A stretch of 33,514 bases of DNA. Source: an uncultured Clostridia bacterium. Lineage in GTDB: Bacteria > Bacillota > Clostridia > Lachnospirales > Cellulosilyticaceae. Below are positions 27,801 through 33,514 of the stretch, in pieces. Within the stretch, counting starts at the first letter, position 1, and each line of letters begins with the position of its first letter. A model generated the notes under the pieces. It searched no databases. It was not told where the DNA came from and saw only the letters and a program-made list of their open reading frames with translations. The DNA is taken from the NCBI GenBank assembly GCA_937921505.1, contig CAKZUB010000042.1:1-33514 (forward strand), read 5' to 3'. The translations under genes and the position numbers were made by a program.

Positions 27801-28301
27801 TCACTGTAAGTTTAGTATATCATCAAGTAAAGATTGAATATGTTGTAGATTAATACCCCAAGCAACACCAGCAGGATTAATAATAATACCAGCATAGTTT
27901 TTTTGGCTAAGTATAAATTTCCAGAGCCAAATAGCAGGAATAGTTAGTGTACTTATGGGTTCAGGGTACCAAGATTTCAATTCATCATCATTAGTAAAGA
28001 TAGGTAAAAACACTTCTCTGTCATCATTTGAACAAATGAGAAGTTTAAGGTCATCACCCTTTGTTAGTGTGATTTGTTTGGAGCTTACATCATCGCAAAT
28101 AATGCCTAATAAATAATTCATTTTATTAAGGTGGATACCTAAATCATTTTGGGTTGATTCATTTGGATTTACACAATACATATCAAATAACTTATAGAAT
28201 TCATCATTAGATAATGGTACATTTAAATCAAGTGAAACACTAGTTGAATGATCTAATGATAGGGAGTTATAGTTTGGATTAAGATTATAAAAACTATGCA
28301 T
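27801..28301 (-). CDS. SseB family protein
   Basis: This soluble 166-residue protein matches the SseB N-terminal domain pattern. The tell-tale pieces are VFLPIFTNDDELKSWYPEP, in which the chain meets the family's FLPVFTD-E-EL-W, and GIIINPAGVAWGINLQHIQSLL near the C-terminus. The family is widespread in Firmicutes and poorly characterised. CAGGAGG lies 7 nt before the ATG. It is followed by the membrane protein gene. Confidence 0.75.
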   Translation of the reverse strand: MHSFYNLNPNYNSLSLDHSTSVSLDLNVPLSNDEFYKLFDMYCVNPNESTQNDLGIHLNKMNYLLGIICDDVSSKQITLTKGDDLKLLICSNDDREVFLPIFTNDDELKSWYPEPISTLTIPAIWLWKFILSQKNYAGIIINPAGVAWGINLQHIQSLLDDILNLQ

Positions 28302-28383
28302 TAAAATTGCCTCCTGATATTAAGCATGACTTTGTATTATCATATCATATATAGGATATACTTTAAATCATTAAAATATAAAA

Positions 28384-28782
28384 TTATAGACATTTAACAG
28401 TATGTCCACCTTTTTTTAAGGCATTAATAGCCTCAGATAAGCTAGACTTTTTTACAAGGATATAATCTGTATCATAGGTAGATAGTACAAAGATACTAAT
28501 AGATGCTTGTGCAAGCAGACTGCTAATATTTGCAAGTATACCTACTAATGAGAAATCTAGTGGGCCAACGACCTTTAAAATCTTCCAATCTTTCTCTAAA
28601 GCTATTTGCATATTAGTTGGAATTACCCCTTGATTACATACTATAGAAACCTCATCAGCTGTTTTTGTAAGTGAAAAAAAGCTGCTTTTATACTGAATAT
28701 CATTAATAAGGTAGCTGGGAAGTTTTTTGCAAATACAATATGTGCCTTGTAAAACTTCTAAGTCTAAACAGTAATGTTTCAT
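28384..28782 (-). CDS. ACT-domain protein (amino-acid-sensor type)
   Basis: This 132-residue protein appears to consist of two ACT-like halves. The second half, WKILKVVGPLDFSLVGILANISSLLAQASISIFVLSTYDTDYILVK split around ILANISSLL and SIFVLSTYDTDYIL, is the typical ACT_7/CASTOR-like pattern that binds amino acids in many regulators. No enzyme domain is attached, so it may be a stand-alone sensor. AAGGAG precedes the ATG. It is the first of the leftward genes and is divergent from the GntR operon. Confidence 0.8.
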   Translation of the reverse strand: MKHYCLDLEVLQGTYCICKKLPSYLINDIQYKSSFFSLTKTADEVSIVCNQGVIPTNMQIALEKDWKILKVVGPLDFSLVGILANISSLLAQASISIFVLSTYDTDYILVKKSSLSEAINALKKGGHTVKCL

Positions 28783-28863
28783 AATTTCTCCTTTTTATAT
28801 AGGCATTAAGTTTATTTTACACCTATATCATGAAAATATCATCTCATTTATTAAAAAAAAATA

Positions 28864-28892
28864 TTGACAATTAAATATAATTGGATTATTAT
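28864..28892 (+). promoter_or_regulatory. Promoter of the GntR-ABC operon
   Basis: -35 TTGACA (28864-28869), a 17-bp spacer and -10 TATTAT (28887-28892) form a near-consensus sigma-A promoter. Its -10 overlaps the left arm of a long palindrome (28889-28916), the likely operator. Confidence 0.8.
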
Positions 28893-28916
28893 TGTATTAA
28901 GTGGTTAATACAATAA
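28889..28916. promoter_or_regulatory. Operator palindrome for the YtrA-type GntR repressor
   Basis: A perfect inverted repeat has 12-bp arms (TTATTGTATTAA at 28889-28900 and TTAATACAATAA at 28905-28916) around GTGG. It covers the -10 and transcription start, and ends at the ribosome binding site. Position and symmetry fit an autorepression site for the dimeric GntR protein encoded 13 bp downstream. Confidence 0.8.
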
Positions 28917-28928
28917 GGAGTTGATACA

Positions 28929-29294
28929 ATGGCATGGGAATTTGATAACAATAGACCAATATATATCCAATTAGTAGATGCACTCAAGCTTAGAATTATA
29001 TCTGGTATGATGCCAATAGGGACCAAGTTAGAGTCTGTAAGAGATTTAGCAGAAGAAGCAGGAGTTAATCCAAATACAATGCAAAGAGCATTAGCAGAGC
29101 TTGAGAGAGAAAAATTAGTATTTAGTCAACGTACAAGTGGACGTTATGTAACAGATGATACGGAGCTTATTAAAAGAATGAGGAAAGATTTTGCAAATCA
29201 TAAGATTAATGAACTCACAACAACACTGCTGCAACTTGGATATACAAAGAAGGAACTCGTAGAGCTTGTTGAAGTATTTTTGGGGGAGGAATAG
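28929..29294 (+). CDS. YtrA-type GntR family transcriptional regulator
   Basis: This 121-residue regulator has the GntR winged helix-turn-helix: PIYIQLVDALKLRIISGMMP, TKLESVRDLAEEAGVNPNTM, then QRALAELEREKLVFSQRTSG. The C-terminal tail is short (about 50 residues, helical), as in the YtrA subfamily that controls ABC transporters for cell-wall-active stress. AAGGAG lies 7 nt before the ATG. It probably represses its own operon through the palindrome at 28889-28916. The tail is repeated as a separate gene right after it (29298-29477). Confidence 0.9.
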   Translation: MAWEFDNNRPIYIQLVDALKLRIISGMMPIGTKLESVRDLAEEAGVNPNTMQRALAELEREKLVFSQRTSGRYVTDDTELIKRMRKDFANHKINELTTTLLQLGYTKKELVELVEVFLGEE

Positions 29295-29297
29295 TAG

Positions 29298-29477
29298 ATG
29301 GAGTATGTAAATCCTATACATGGCGTATATGAGCATACACTTATTACACTAGTAAGAAACATGAAATTAAGTGAAGCACATCAAAAGGTAAATGAGTGTA
29401 CTACTACTTTATTAGAACTAGGATATAGTAAGCAAGAATTAGTAGAATCTATAAAAGCATTTTTGAAGGAGGAATAG
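29298..29477 (+). CDS. Small stand-alone copy of the GntR C-terminal domain
   Basis: This 59-residue frame begins at ATG 29298, with GGGGGAGG 8 nt upstream, and ends in TAG 29475-29477. Its last 31 residues (QKVNECTTTLLELGYSKQEL onward) match the GntR C-terminus (HKINELTTTLLQLGYTKKEL onward) at 20 of 31 positions by eye. The DNA around both ends (GGAGGAATAGTAGATGG) is also repeated. It has no DNA-binding domain. A duplication of the regulator's tail is the simplest origin; intact frame, own RBS and tight spacing (3 bp to either neighbour) argue that it is expressed. It could bind GntR as a heterodimer or antagonist (inference). Confidence 0.8.
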   Translation: MEYVNPIHGVYEHTLITLVRNMKLSEAHQKVNECTTTLLELGYSKQELVESIKAFLKEE

Positions 29478-29480
29478 TAG

Positions 29481-30179
29481 ATGGGTGAGATATTACAATT
29501 ACAAACTATAAGTAAGACTTATAGTGGTAAAGAAGCTTTGAAAAATATTAATTTAGTGATTCCAAGAGGAAGAATAGTGGGGCTTCTAGGGCCAAATGGT
29601 AGTGGAAAAAGTACGATGATTAAACTGATTAATGGACTCATTGAACCAACCACAGGCCAAGTACTTGTTAATGGAGCAGCTCCGGGTATAGAAACAAAAA
29701 AAATAGTTTCTTACTTACCTGAGCGAACTTATCTCAATGATTGGATGAAAGTAAACGACTTATTAGGATTTTTTCAAGATTTTTATGATGACTTCGATAT
29801 GAATAAAGCACTGGATATGATACAAAGACTGCAAATAGATCAGAATTCTAGCCTTAAAACAATGTCTAAAGGAACAAAAGAAAAAGTACAGCTTATATTA
29901 GTTATGTCAAGAGCTGCTGATCTTTATATTTTAGATGAACCAATAGGTGGAGTAGATCCTGCTGCAAGAGACTATATATTAAAGACAATTATAAAAAATT
30001 ATACAGACCAAAGTTCTATACTTCTAGCGACACATCTTATTCAAGAGATAGAAAATATTTGTGATGATATCGTATTTTTGTCACAAGGAAATATTGTACT
30101 ACAAGGAAGTGTAGATGATATTAGAGAAGAAAGAGGCAAGTCTATTGATGCATTGTTTAGGGAGGTATTTGTATGTTAA
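29481..30179 (+). CDS. ABC transporter ATP-binding protein (YtrB-like)
   Basis: This is a 232-residue ATPase subunit. Walker A is LLGPNGSGKSTMIKLINGL. The Q-loop region reads VSYLPERTYL, and the signature is TMSKGTKEKVQLI, a variant of LSGGQ usual in this YtrB-type group. Walker B with the D-loop is LYILDEPIGGVDPAARD, and the switch His is in LLATHLIQEIE. AAGGAGG precedes the ATG. It overlaps the permease gene by 7 bp. It energises the membrane subunit encoded next; the substrate is unknown. Confidence 0.93.
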   Translation: MGEILQLQTISKTYSGKEALKNINLVIPRGRIVGLLGPNGSGKSTMIKLINGLIEPTTGQVLVNGAAPGIETKKIVSYLPERTYLNDWMKVNDLLGFFQDFYDDFDMNKALDMIQRLQIDQNSSLKTMSKGTKEKVQLILVMSRAADLYILDEPIGGVDPAARDYILKTIIKNYTDQSSILLATHLIQEIENICDDIVFLSQGNIVLQGSVDDIREERGKSIDALFREVFVC

Positions 30180-30928
30180 AGAAGCTTTTAAAATATGAAT
30201 TTAAGTCGACTGTTAGATTATTTATACCTGTGTATATTGCTATAGTATTAGTATCTATAGTCAATAGATTATTTAGGATAATTAATATTGAGTTGGCATT
30301 TAATTTAACGATTATAGTTTTAGTAAGTTTGTTTATAGCTTTAGGGGTATTAACTGTAATAGGAGTCATACAACGTTTTAAGAAAAATCTATTATCTGAT
30401 GAAGGATATCTGATGTTTACTTTACCAGTTAGCTCTACTAAGCTTATTATATCAAAGCTTATTACATCTGTTGTATGGACAGTAACAAGTGCAATAGTTG
30501 CTGTTTTATCATTTGCCATATTATTCGTAGATCAAAACTTTATTTTGGAATTTAACAATGTGTTATCAGAGATAATGTATTTATTAAGGCAAGAATTTTA
30601 TGGCGATAAAATGTGGATGATTATACAAGTACCATTTATTATACTCATGGGCTATATTGGTTTTATTTTAACCATTTACCTTTCACTAGCAACAGCACAA
30701 TTACCAAGATTTAATAAGTATAGAGGAATGATGTCTTTTATATCTTTCTTTATTCTCACGACGATCATTCAATGGATAACAATTATTTTATCTCGTATTC
30801 TTTATCCAAACTATATCAGTAACGATGTTACAATAATGACGATTACCTTAATAGGAAATATTATATTAAACATATTACTTTTCTTAGGAACTGATTATAT
30901 TTTAAAGAAACATCTCAATTTAGAATAA
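30173..30928 (+). CDS. ABC-2-type transporter permease
   Basis: This 251-residue membrane protein starts MLKKLLKYEFKSTVRLFIPV, a common ABC-2-type permease start. About six hydrophobic segments are visible (about 17-36, 43-63, 98-122, 153-178, 188-212 and 219-240). It overlaps the ATPase gene by 7 bp, so translation is coupled. Together they probably export a substance or sense membrane or cell-wall stress under GntR control; the substrate cannot be read from the sequence. Confidence 0.88.
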   Translation: MLKKLLKYEFKSTVRLFIPVYIAIVLVSIVNRLFRIINIELAFNLTIIVLVSLFIALGVLTVIGVIQRFKKNLLSDEGYLMFTLPVSSTKLIISKLITSVVWTVTSAIVAVLSFAILFVDQNFILEFNNVLSEIMYLLRQEFYGDKMWMIIQVPFIILMGYIGFILTIYLSLATAQLPRFNKYRGMMSFISFFILTTIIQWITIILSRILYPNYISNDVTIMTITLIGNIILNILLFLGTDYILKKHLNLE

Positions 30929-30957
30929 AGGTATAAATGCTTTTTCACATTGTAACA

Positions 30958-31026
30958 TTGTAAATGATTGATAAATAAAATAATATTTTCAGGTAATAAT
31001 AAATGAGACAGATAATTAATCATTTA
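30958..31026 (+). promoter_or_regulatory. Possible promoter and inverted repeat ahead of the binding-protein gene
   Basis: -35 TTGTAA (30958-30963), a 17-bp spacer and -10 TAATAT (30981-30986) give a plausible promoter. An inverted repeat TAAATGATTGAT (30961-30972) / ATTAATCATTTA (31015-31026, one mismatch) starts in the -35 and ends before the gene; it could be an operator. Confidence 0.4.
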
Positions 31027-31048
31027 CATGATGAAAGGGCGAAGAAGA

Positions 31049-32002
31049 ATGAGGAAGTCATTTATAAGAGGTTTAGCCCTATCACTTATAATAGCATTTA
31101 GTTTTGTAGGTGAGCAAAAAGCAACACCAAATCAAGTATATATACCTGTTATTGTCAAAATTATAAGATATCCATTTTGGGACTTGGTCAAAAGTGGTGC
31201 CGAAAGAGCGGCTGATGACTATGGACTCGAAATTACATTTGAAGGGATAGGACCAGAACTACAAGTTGAAGAGCAAATTGATCTTTTACGGACAGCTTTG
31301 GATAGAAACCCACAAGCAATTGTATTATCAGCAGTTGACTCAAGAGCACTTACACCCTATCTTGAAGAAGCACAACAAGCCAATATACCAGTTGTTGGGG
31401 TTGACTCAGGAGTTGATAGTCCAATAGTTCAAACAACTGTTGGTATAGATAATTATGGAGCAGGGATGCTAGCTGCGGATAAAATGGCAGAGTTGCTTGA
31501 TCAAAAAGGTGAAGTAGGTCTTATCACTATAGATCCAATAAGTAAAATTTCTATTGATAGACGTGACGGATTTGTGGATACAATTAACCAACGATATCCA
31601 GATATGACAGTGGTGGATATTAAATACGGTATAGGAGATGCTAATCTATCAGCAGAAGCTGCAAAGGAAATGATACAAGCAAATCCGAATATTAAAGGGA
31701 TATTTGGTGCAAATCAAGGATCTGTTGAAGGCGTTATTAGAGCAGTTAAAGAACTTAACAAAATAGGTGAGATTTCAATTATTGGTTTTGACTCTGGCAA
31801 AGAACTCCTAGATGCTATCAGAGAAGGCGTTGTAGCAGGAGCTATTACACAAAATCCAGTAGGTATGGGTTATCAATCTGTAGAAGCAGCCTATAGAGCA
31901 TATCTAGGAGAAAGAATTCCACAATTTATTGATACTGGTATACAATGGTATGATCAGTCAAATATAGATGCGCCGGAACTGCAAGAATTTTTTTATCAAT
32001 AA
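31049..32002 (+). CDS. Orphan sugar-binding-type (RbsB-like) extracellular binding protein without lipobox
   Basis: The product is about 317 aa from ATG 31049 (MRKSFIRGLALSLIIAFSF), chosen because AAAGGG lies 9 nt upstream; ATG 31028 has no RBS. Residues 1-20 are a signal peptide or anchor. The periplasmic-binding-protein 4 fold is evident: FWDLVKSGAERAADDYG, QIDLLRTALDRNPQAIVLSA, NIPVVGVDSGVDS, then GIFGANQGSVEGVIRAVKEL and IIGFDSG. No lipobox Cys is present, unusual for a Gram-positive binding protein. No sugar ABC permease or ATPase is adjacent, so it may serve a distant transporter or a sensor kinase. A terminator follows. Confidence 0.85.
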   Translation: MRKSFIRGLALSLIIAFSFVGEQKATPNQVYIPVIVKIIRYPFWDLVKSGAERAADDYGLEITFEGIGPELQVEEQIDLLRTALDRNPQAIVLSAVDSRALTPYLEEAQQANIPVVGVDSGVDSPIVQTTVGIDNYGAGMLAADKMAELLDQKGEVGLITIDPISKISIDRRDGFVDTINQRYPDMTVVDIKYGIGDANLSAEAAKEMIQANPNIKGIFGANQGSVEGVIRAVKELNKIGEISIIGFDSGKELLDAIREGVVAGAITQNPVGMGYQSVEAAYRAYLGERIPQFIDTGIQWYDQSNIDAPELQEFFYQ

Positions 32003-32032
32003 CACGAAGAAGTTAGTTAGAATAAGCTTAAT

Positions 32033-32079
32033 AATAAATAAAAAAGATGATTTTTACTGCATCATCTTTTTTATTTATT
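32033..32079. terminator. Bidirectional terminator between convergent genes
   Basis: A perfect 19-bp stem (32033-32051 with 32061-32079; inner part AAAGATGAT/ATCATCTTT) with a 9-nt loop carries A-rich and T-rich outer arms. It serves the binding-protein gene rightward and the HD-GYP gene leftward, whose stop lies at its edge. Confidence 0.85.
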
Positions 32080-33160
32080 AAGGTTGATTGGATAAGATTT
32101 TTCTAATAGTATCATTGATATCTAATTTCCGAACAATGCTTACTTGAGCATGATCTATAAGATCAATTTGACAAGAGACATAGTCATTTTTGTTTAAACT
32201 ATAAATAGTTTTTACGATAGGTCTTTTGATGTTATTAGAGTGAGTAGATTCTACAATGGCAATATCATTTGTATTAAGTAACACAATAGTATCAACAGGA
32301 TAAAACTCTAGTAATTGTTCAAGTGCTGTTCTTACCTCAATGGAAATCTTTTCGCTTCTAAGTATAAATAATGCTTGCTCTAGTGGAATAGCACGTCTAT
32401 AAGGTCTCTCAGTTATAAGTGCCTCTAATATATCACAAGCCCCGACGATCTTAATACCTAGATGTAAATCGGCACCATTTCCAGATGGATAACCAGAACC
32501 ATCTTCACGTTCATGGTGACTAAGTACAATTAATTTAGACAAACTACTTATATCATCATAATCTTTTATGATTTGATAACCGAGCGTAGAATGGGTTTTC
32601 ATAACGGTATACTCTTCATCTGTTAGTTTACTTTGTTTATTAACAATTTCATTAGGAATAATCATTTTACCAATATCGTGGAGTAAAGCACCGATTGTTA
32701 TGTCTCTTGACAGATCATGTGAGAGATTAAATTTCTTGCACAGCAGTGCAGCTAAAATAGCGACGCTTATACTATGTTCATAAGTAACCATGTCATTAAC
32801 ACGAATATCTAGTATATCATAAGCAGCAGGTTTAGTTGGTATTTCATCTAATAATATATTAGAAATATCATCGAGCATAGAAGGATGAATTGCGATTTTA
32901 TTTCTTACTACATCAAATTGCTTTTTTAATTCATTTCCAAGTAAAACTTTTGTTTCATGTGAAACAATAGGAGTAGGACTATGGGGATCTTTCATGCCAT
33001 CTTCAATATATATTTTTTCAATATCATTAGCTAATAATTGCTGCTTAAAAGCTTCACGCATCCTTGTAGATTTTTTTAATAATATATGACCATCTTTGGA
33101 TAAAACATCTCTTGCTAAAATTTCTCTGCCTGATAATGAGGTAACTGTGGTAAATTTCAT
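32078..33160 (-). CDS. HD-GYP domain protein, predicted cyclic-di-GMP phosphodiesterase
   Basis: This is a 360-residue protein. Residues 1-60 are a small N-terminal domain (SLSGREILARDVLSKDGHIL) typical of stand-alone HD-GYP proteins. The HD-GYP domain spans about 110-270. Metal and catalytic residues are all present: His129, His161-Asp162 (LLHDIGK), His190, His215-His216 and Asp243, plus the GYP loop HHEREDGSGYP. The usual second Asp of the DVYDAL motif is Glu (DILEAL). Active c-di-GMP breakdown is therefore likely. The C-terminal 80 residues form a small beta-rich domain (DTIVLLNTNDIAIV). GGAGG precedes the ATG. It contains a parS-like site. Confidence 0.9.
   Translation of the reverse strand: MKFTTVTSLSGREILARDVLSKDGHILLKKSTRMREAFKQQLLANDIEKIYIEDGMKDPHSPTPIVSHETKVLLGNELKKQFDVVRNKIAIHPSMLDDISNILLDEIPTKPAAYDILDIRVNDMVTYEHSISVAILAALLCKKFNLSHDLSRDITIGALLHDIGKMIIPNEIVNKQSKLTDEEYTVMKTHSTLGYQIIKDYDDISSLSKLIVLSHHEREDGSGYPSGNGADLHLGIKIVGACDILEALITERPYRRAIPLEQALFILRSEKISIEVRTALEQLLEFYPVDTIVLLNTNDIAIVESTHSNNIKRPIVKTIYSLNKNDYVSCQIDLIDHAQVSIVRKLDINDTIRKILSNQP
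32951..32966. other. parS-like site inside the HD-GYP gene
   Basis: TGTTTCATGTGAAACA differs from the perfect parS at one base (C to T at position 8). It lies in the N-terminal coding region of the HD-GYP gene, about 8.8 kb from the perfect parS at 24148. Bacterial parS sites often sit in coding sequence near oriC and tolerate one mismatch, so ParB binding is likely. Confidence 0.75.
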
Positions 33161-33396
33161 TTTTAATCCTCCATTTTAGTTATATTATAAGATGATGTCT
33201 TTTTTTACGTTCATAATAAATTTTATGATAAATATCAAAGCATTTTTACCTAAAAAGGTTTTAATAGTCTAATATAATAATATCACGAAACAACAACTGT
33301 TTAAAATAACATTTTTTAAAAATAACACGATTTACTAATATTCTCAATTGACTTTAGTTACATAATAATATATTCCTGTCTTTGACAGTTGCAGAA
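33161..33396. other. Gene-free AT-rich spacer
   Basis: No gene is seen. On the minus strand a -10-like TATAAT lies near 33185, just ahead of the HD-GYP ribosome binding site, without a good -35. A short hairpin CTGTC-TTT-GACAG is at 33375-33387. Nothing else stands out. Confidence 0.5.
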
Positions 33397-33441
33397 GACA
33401 AAAAGCTTGGAAACTCTTGTAATTAGGGCGTTCCAAGCTTT
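33397..33441 (-). terminator. Probable leftward terminator for a gene off the right edge
   Basis: An 11-bp stem AAAGCTTGGAA (33402-33412) / TTCCAAGCTTT (33431-33441) with an 18-nt loop is followed on the minus strand by TTTTGTCTTCT. It lies just downstream of a possible coding end at 33472. Confidence 0.5.
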
Positions 33442-33471
33442 CTTTATGTTTGGAAAAAGTGCGTACTTTTT

Positions 33472-33514
33472 TTATTTTTTTGTACCTTTAAAAATTTTTT
33501 TCACCTGTTTATTG
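33472..33514 (-). CDS. Possible 3' end of a leftward gene (partial)
   Basis: On the minus strand one frame is open from the right edge to TAA at 33472-33474 and encodes the basic tail NKQVKKIFKGTKK. The other two frames are closed by stops. A terminator-like hairpin follows about 30 bp downstream. The fragment is too short to identify and could be chance. Confidence 0.3.
   Translation of the reverse strand, partial: NKQVKKIFKGTKK

Noticed and set aside
28226..28241. Possible parS near AAGTGAAACA
   Set aside because: Only one half-site matches; there are about four mismatches in the other half.

Overview
The window is the replication-origin region of a low-G+C Firmicute chromosome, most likely a Clostridia/Lachnospirales-type organism. 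I infer a Cellulosilyticum-like lineage from gene content and protein style; no database was searched. The evidence is an AT-rich genome with strong AGGAGG ribosome binding sites, the dnaA-dnaN-yaaA-recF-gyrB-gyrA block facing away from the rpmH-rnpA-yidD-yidC-jag-mnmE-mnmG-rsmG-noc block, and parA/parB with a perfect parS site.

Layout. Bases 1-256 look like the promoter and leader of a leftward rRNA operon whose 16S gene would lie beyond the left edge. A tRNA-Ser(GCU) gene follows on the same strand. Bases 791-10437 are all leftward: a membrane-anchored C39-type cysteine peptidase abutting gyrA, then gyrA, gyrB, recF, yaaA, dnaN and dnaA. oriC is bipartite. One part (8898-9060, between dnaN and dnaA) has two abutting DnaA boxes, a G-run and DnaA-trio-like triplets, like the Bacillus subtilis unwinding element. 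The other part (10438-10800, upstream of dnaA) is a cluster of DnaA boxes.

Bases 11040-18830 are rightward: ribosomal protein L34, RNase P protein, YidD/YidC membrane insertion, Jag, tRNA modification (MnmE/MnmG), 16S rRNA methylation (RsmG) and Noc. argS and a lipid kinase follow, then a two-gene leftward membrane-protein locus that I do not recognise (22017-24131), then parS and parA-parB. After a DUF4446 gene comes an accessory stretch. It holds four leftward genes: a protein with a degenerate DpnII/MboI-like nuclease fold, a four-helix membrane protein, an SseB-like protein and an ACT-domain protein. Next is a rightward YtrA-type GntR/ABC transporter operon, an orphan sugar-binding-type protein, and a leftward HD-GYP protein carrying an internal parS-like site.

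How the genes work together. The core is replication initiation (DnaA, DnaN, oriC), repair and topology (RecF, gyrase), segregation (ParA, ParB, parS, Noc), membrane protein biogenesis and tRNA/rRNA maturation, with the core genes transcribed away from oriC. The most unusual element is an unlisted 59-residue gene at 29298-29477. It encodes a stand-alone copy of the C-terminal part of the adjacent GntR regulator, without the DNA-binding domain, and sits between that regulator and its ABC transporter.
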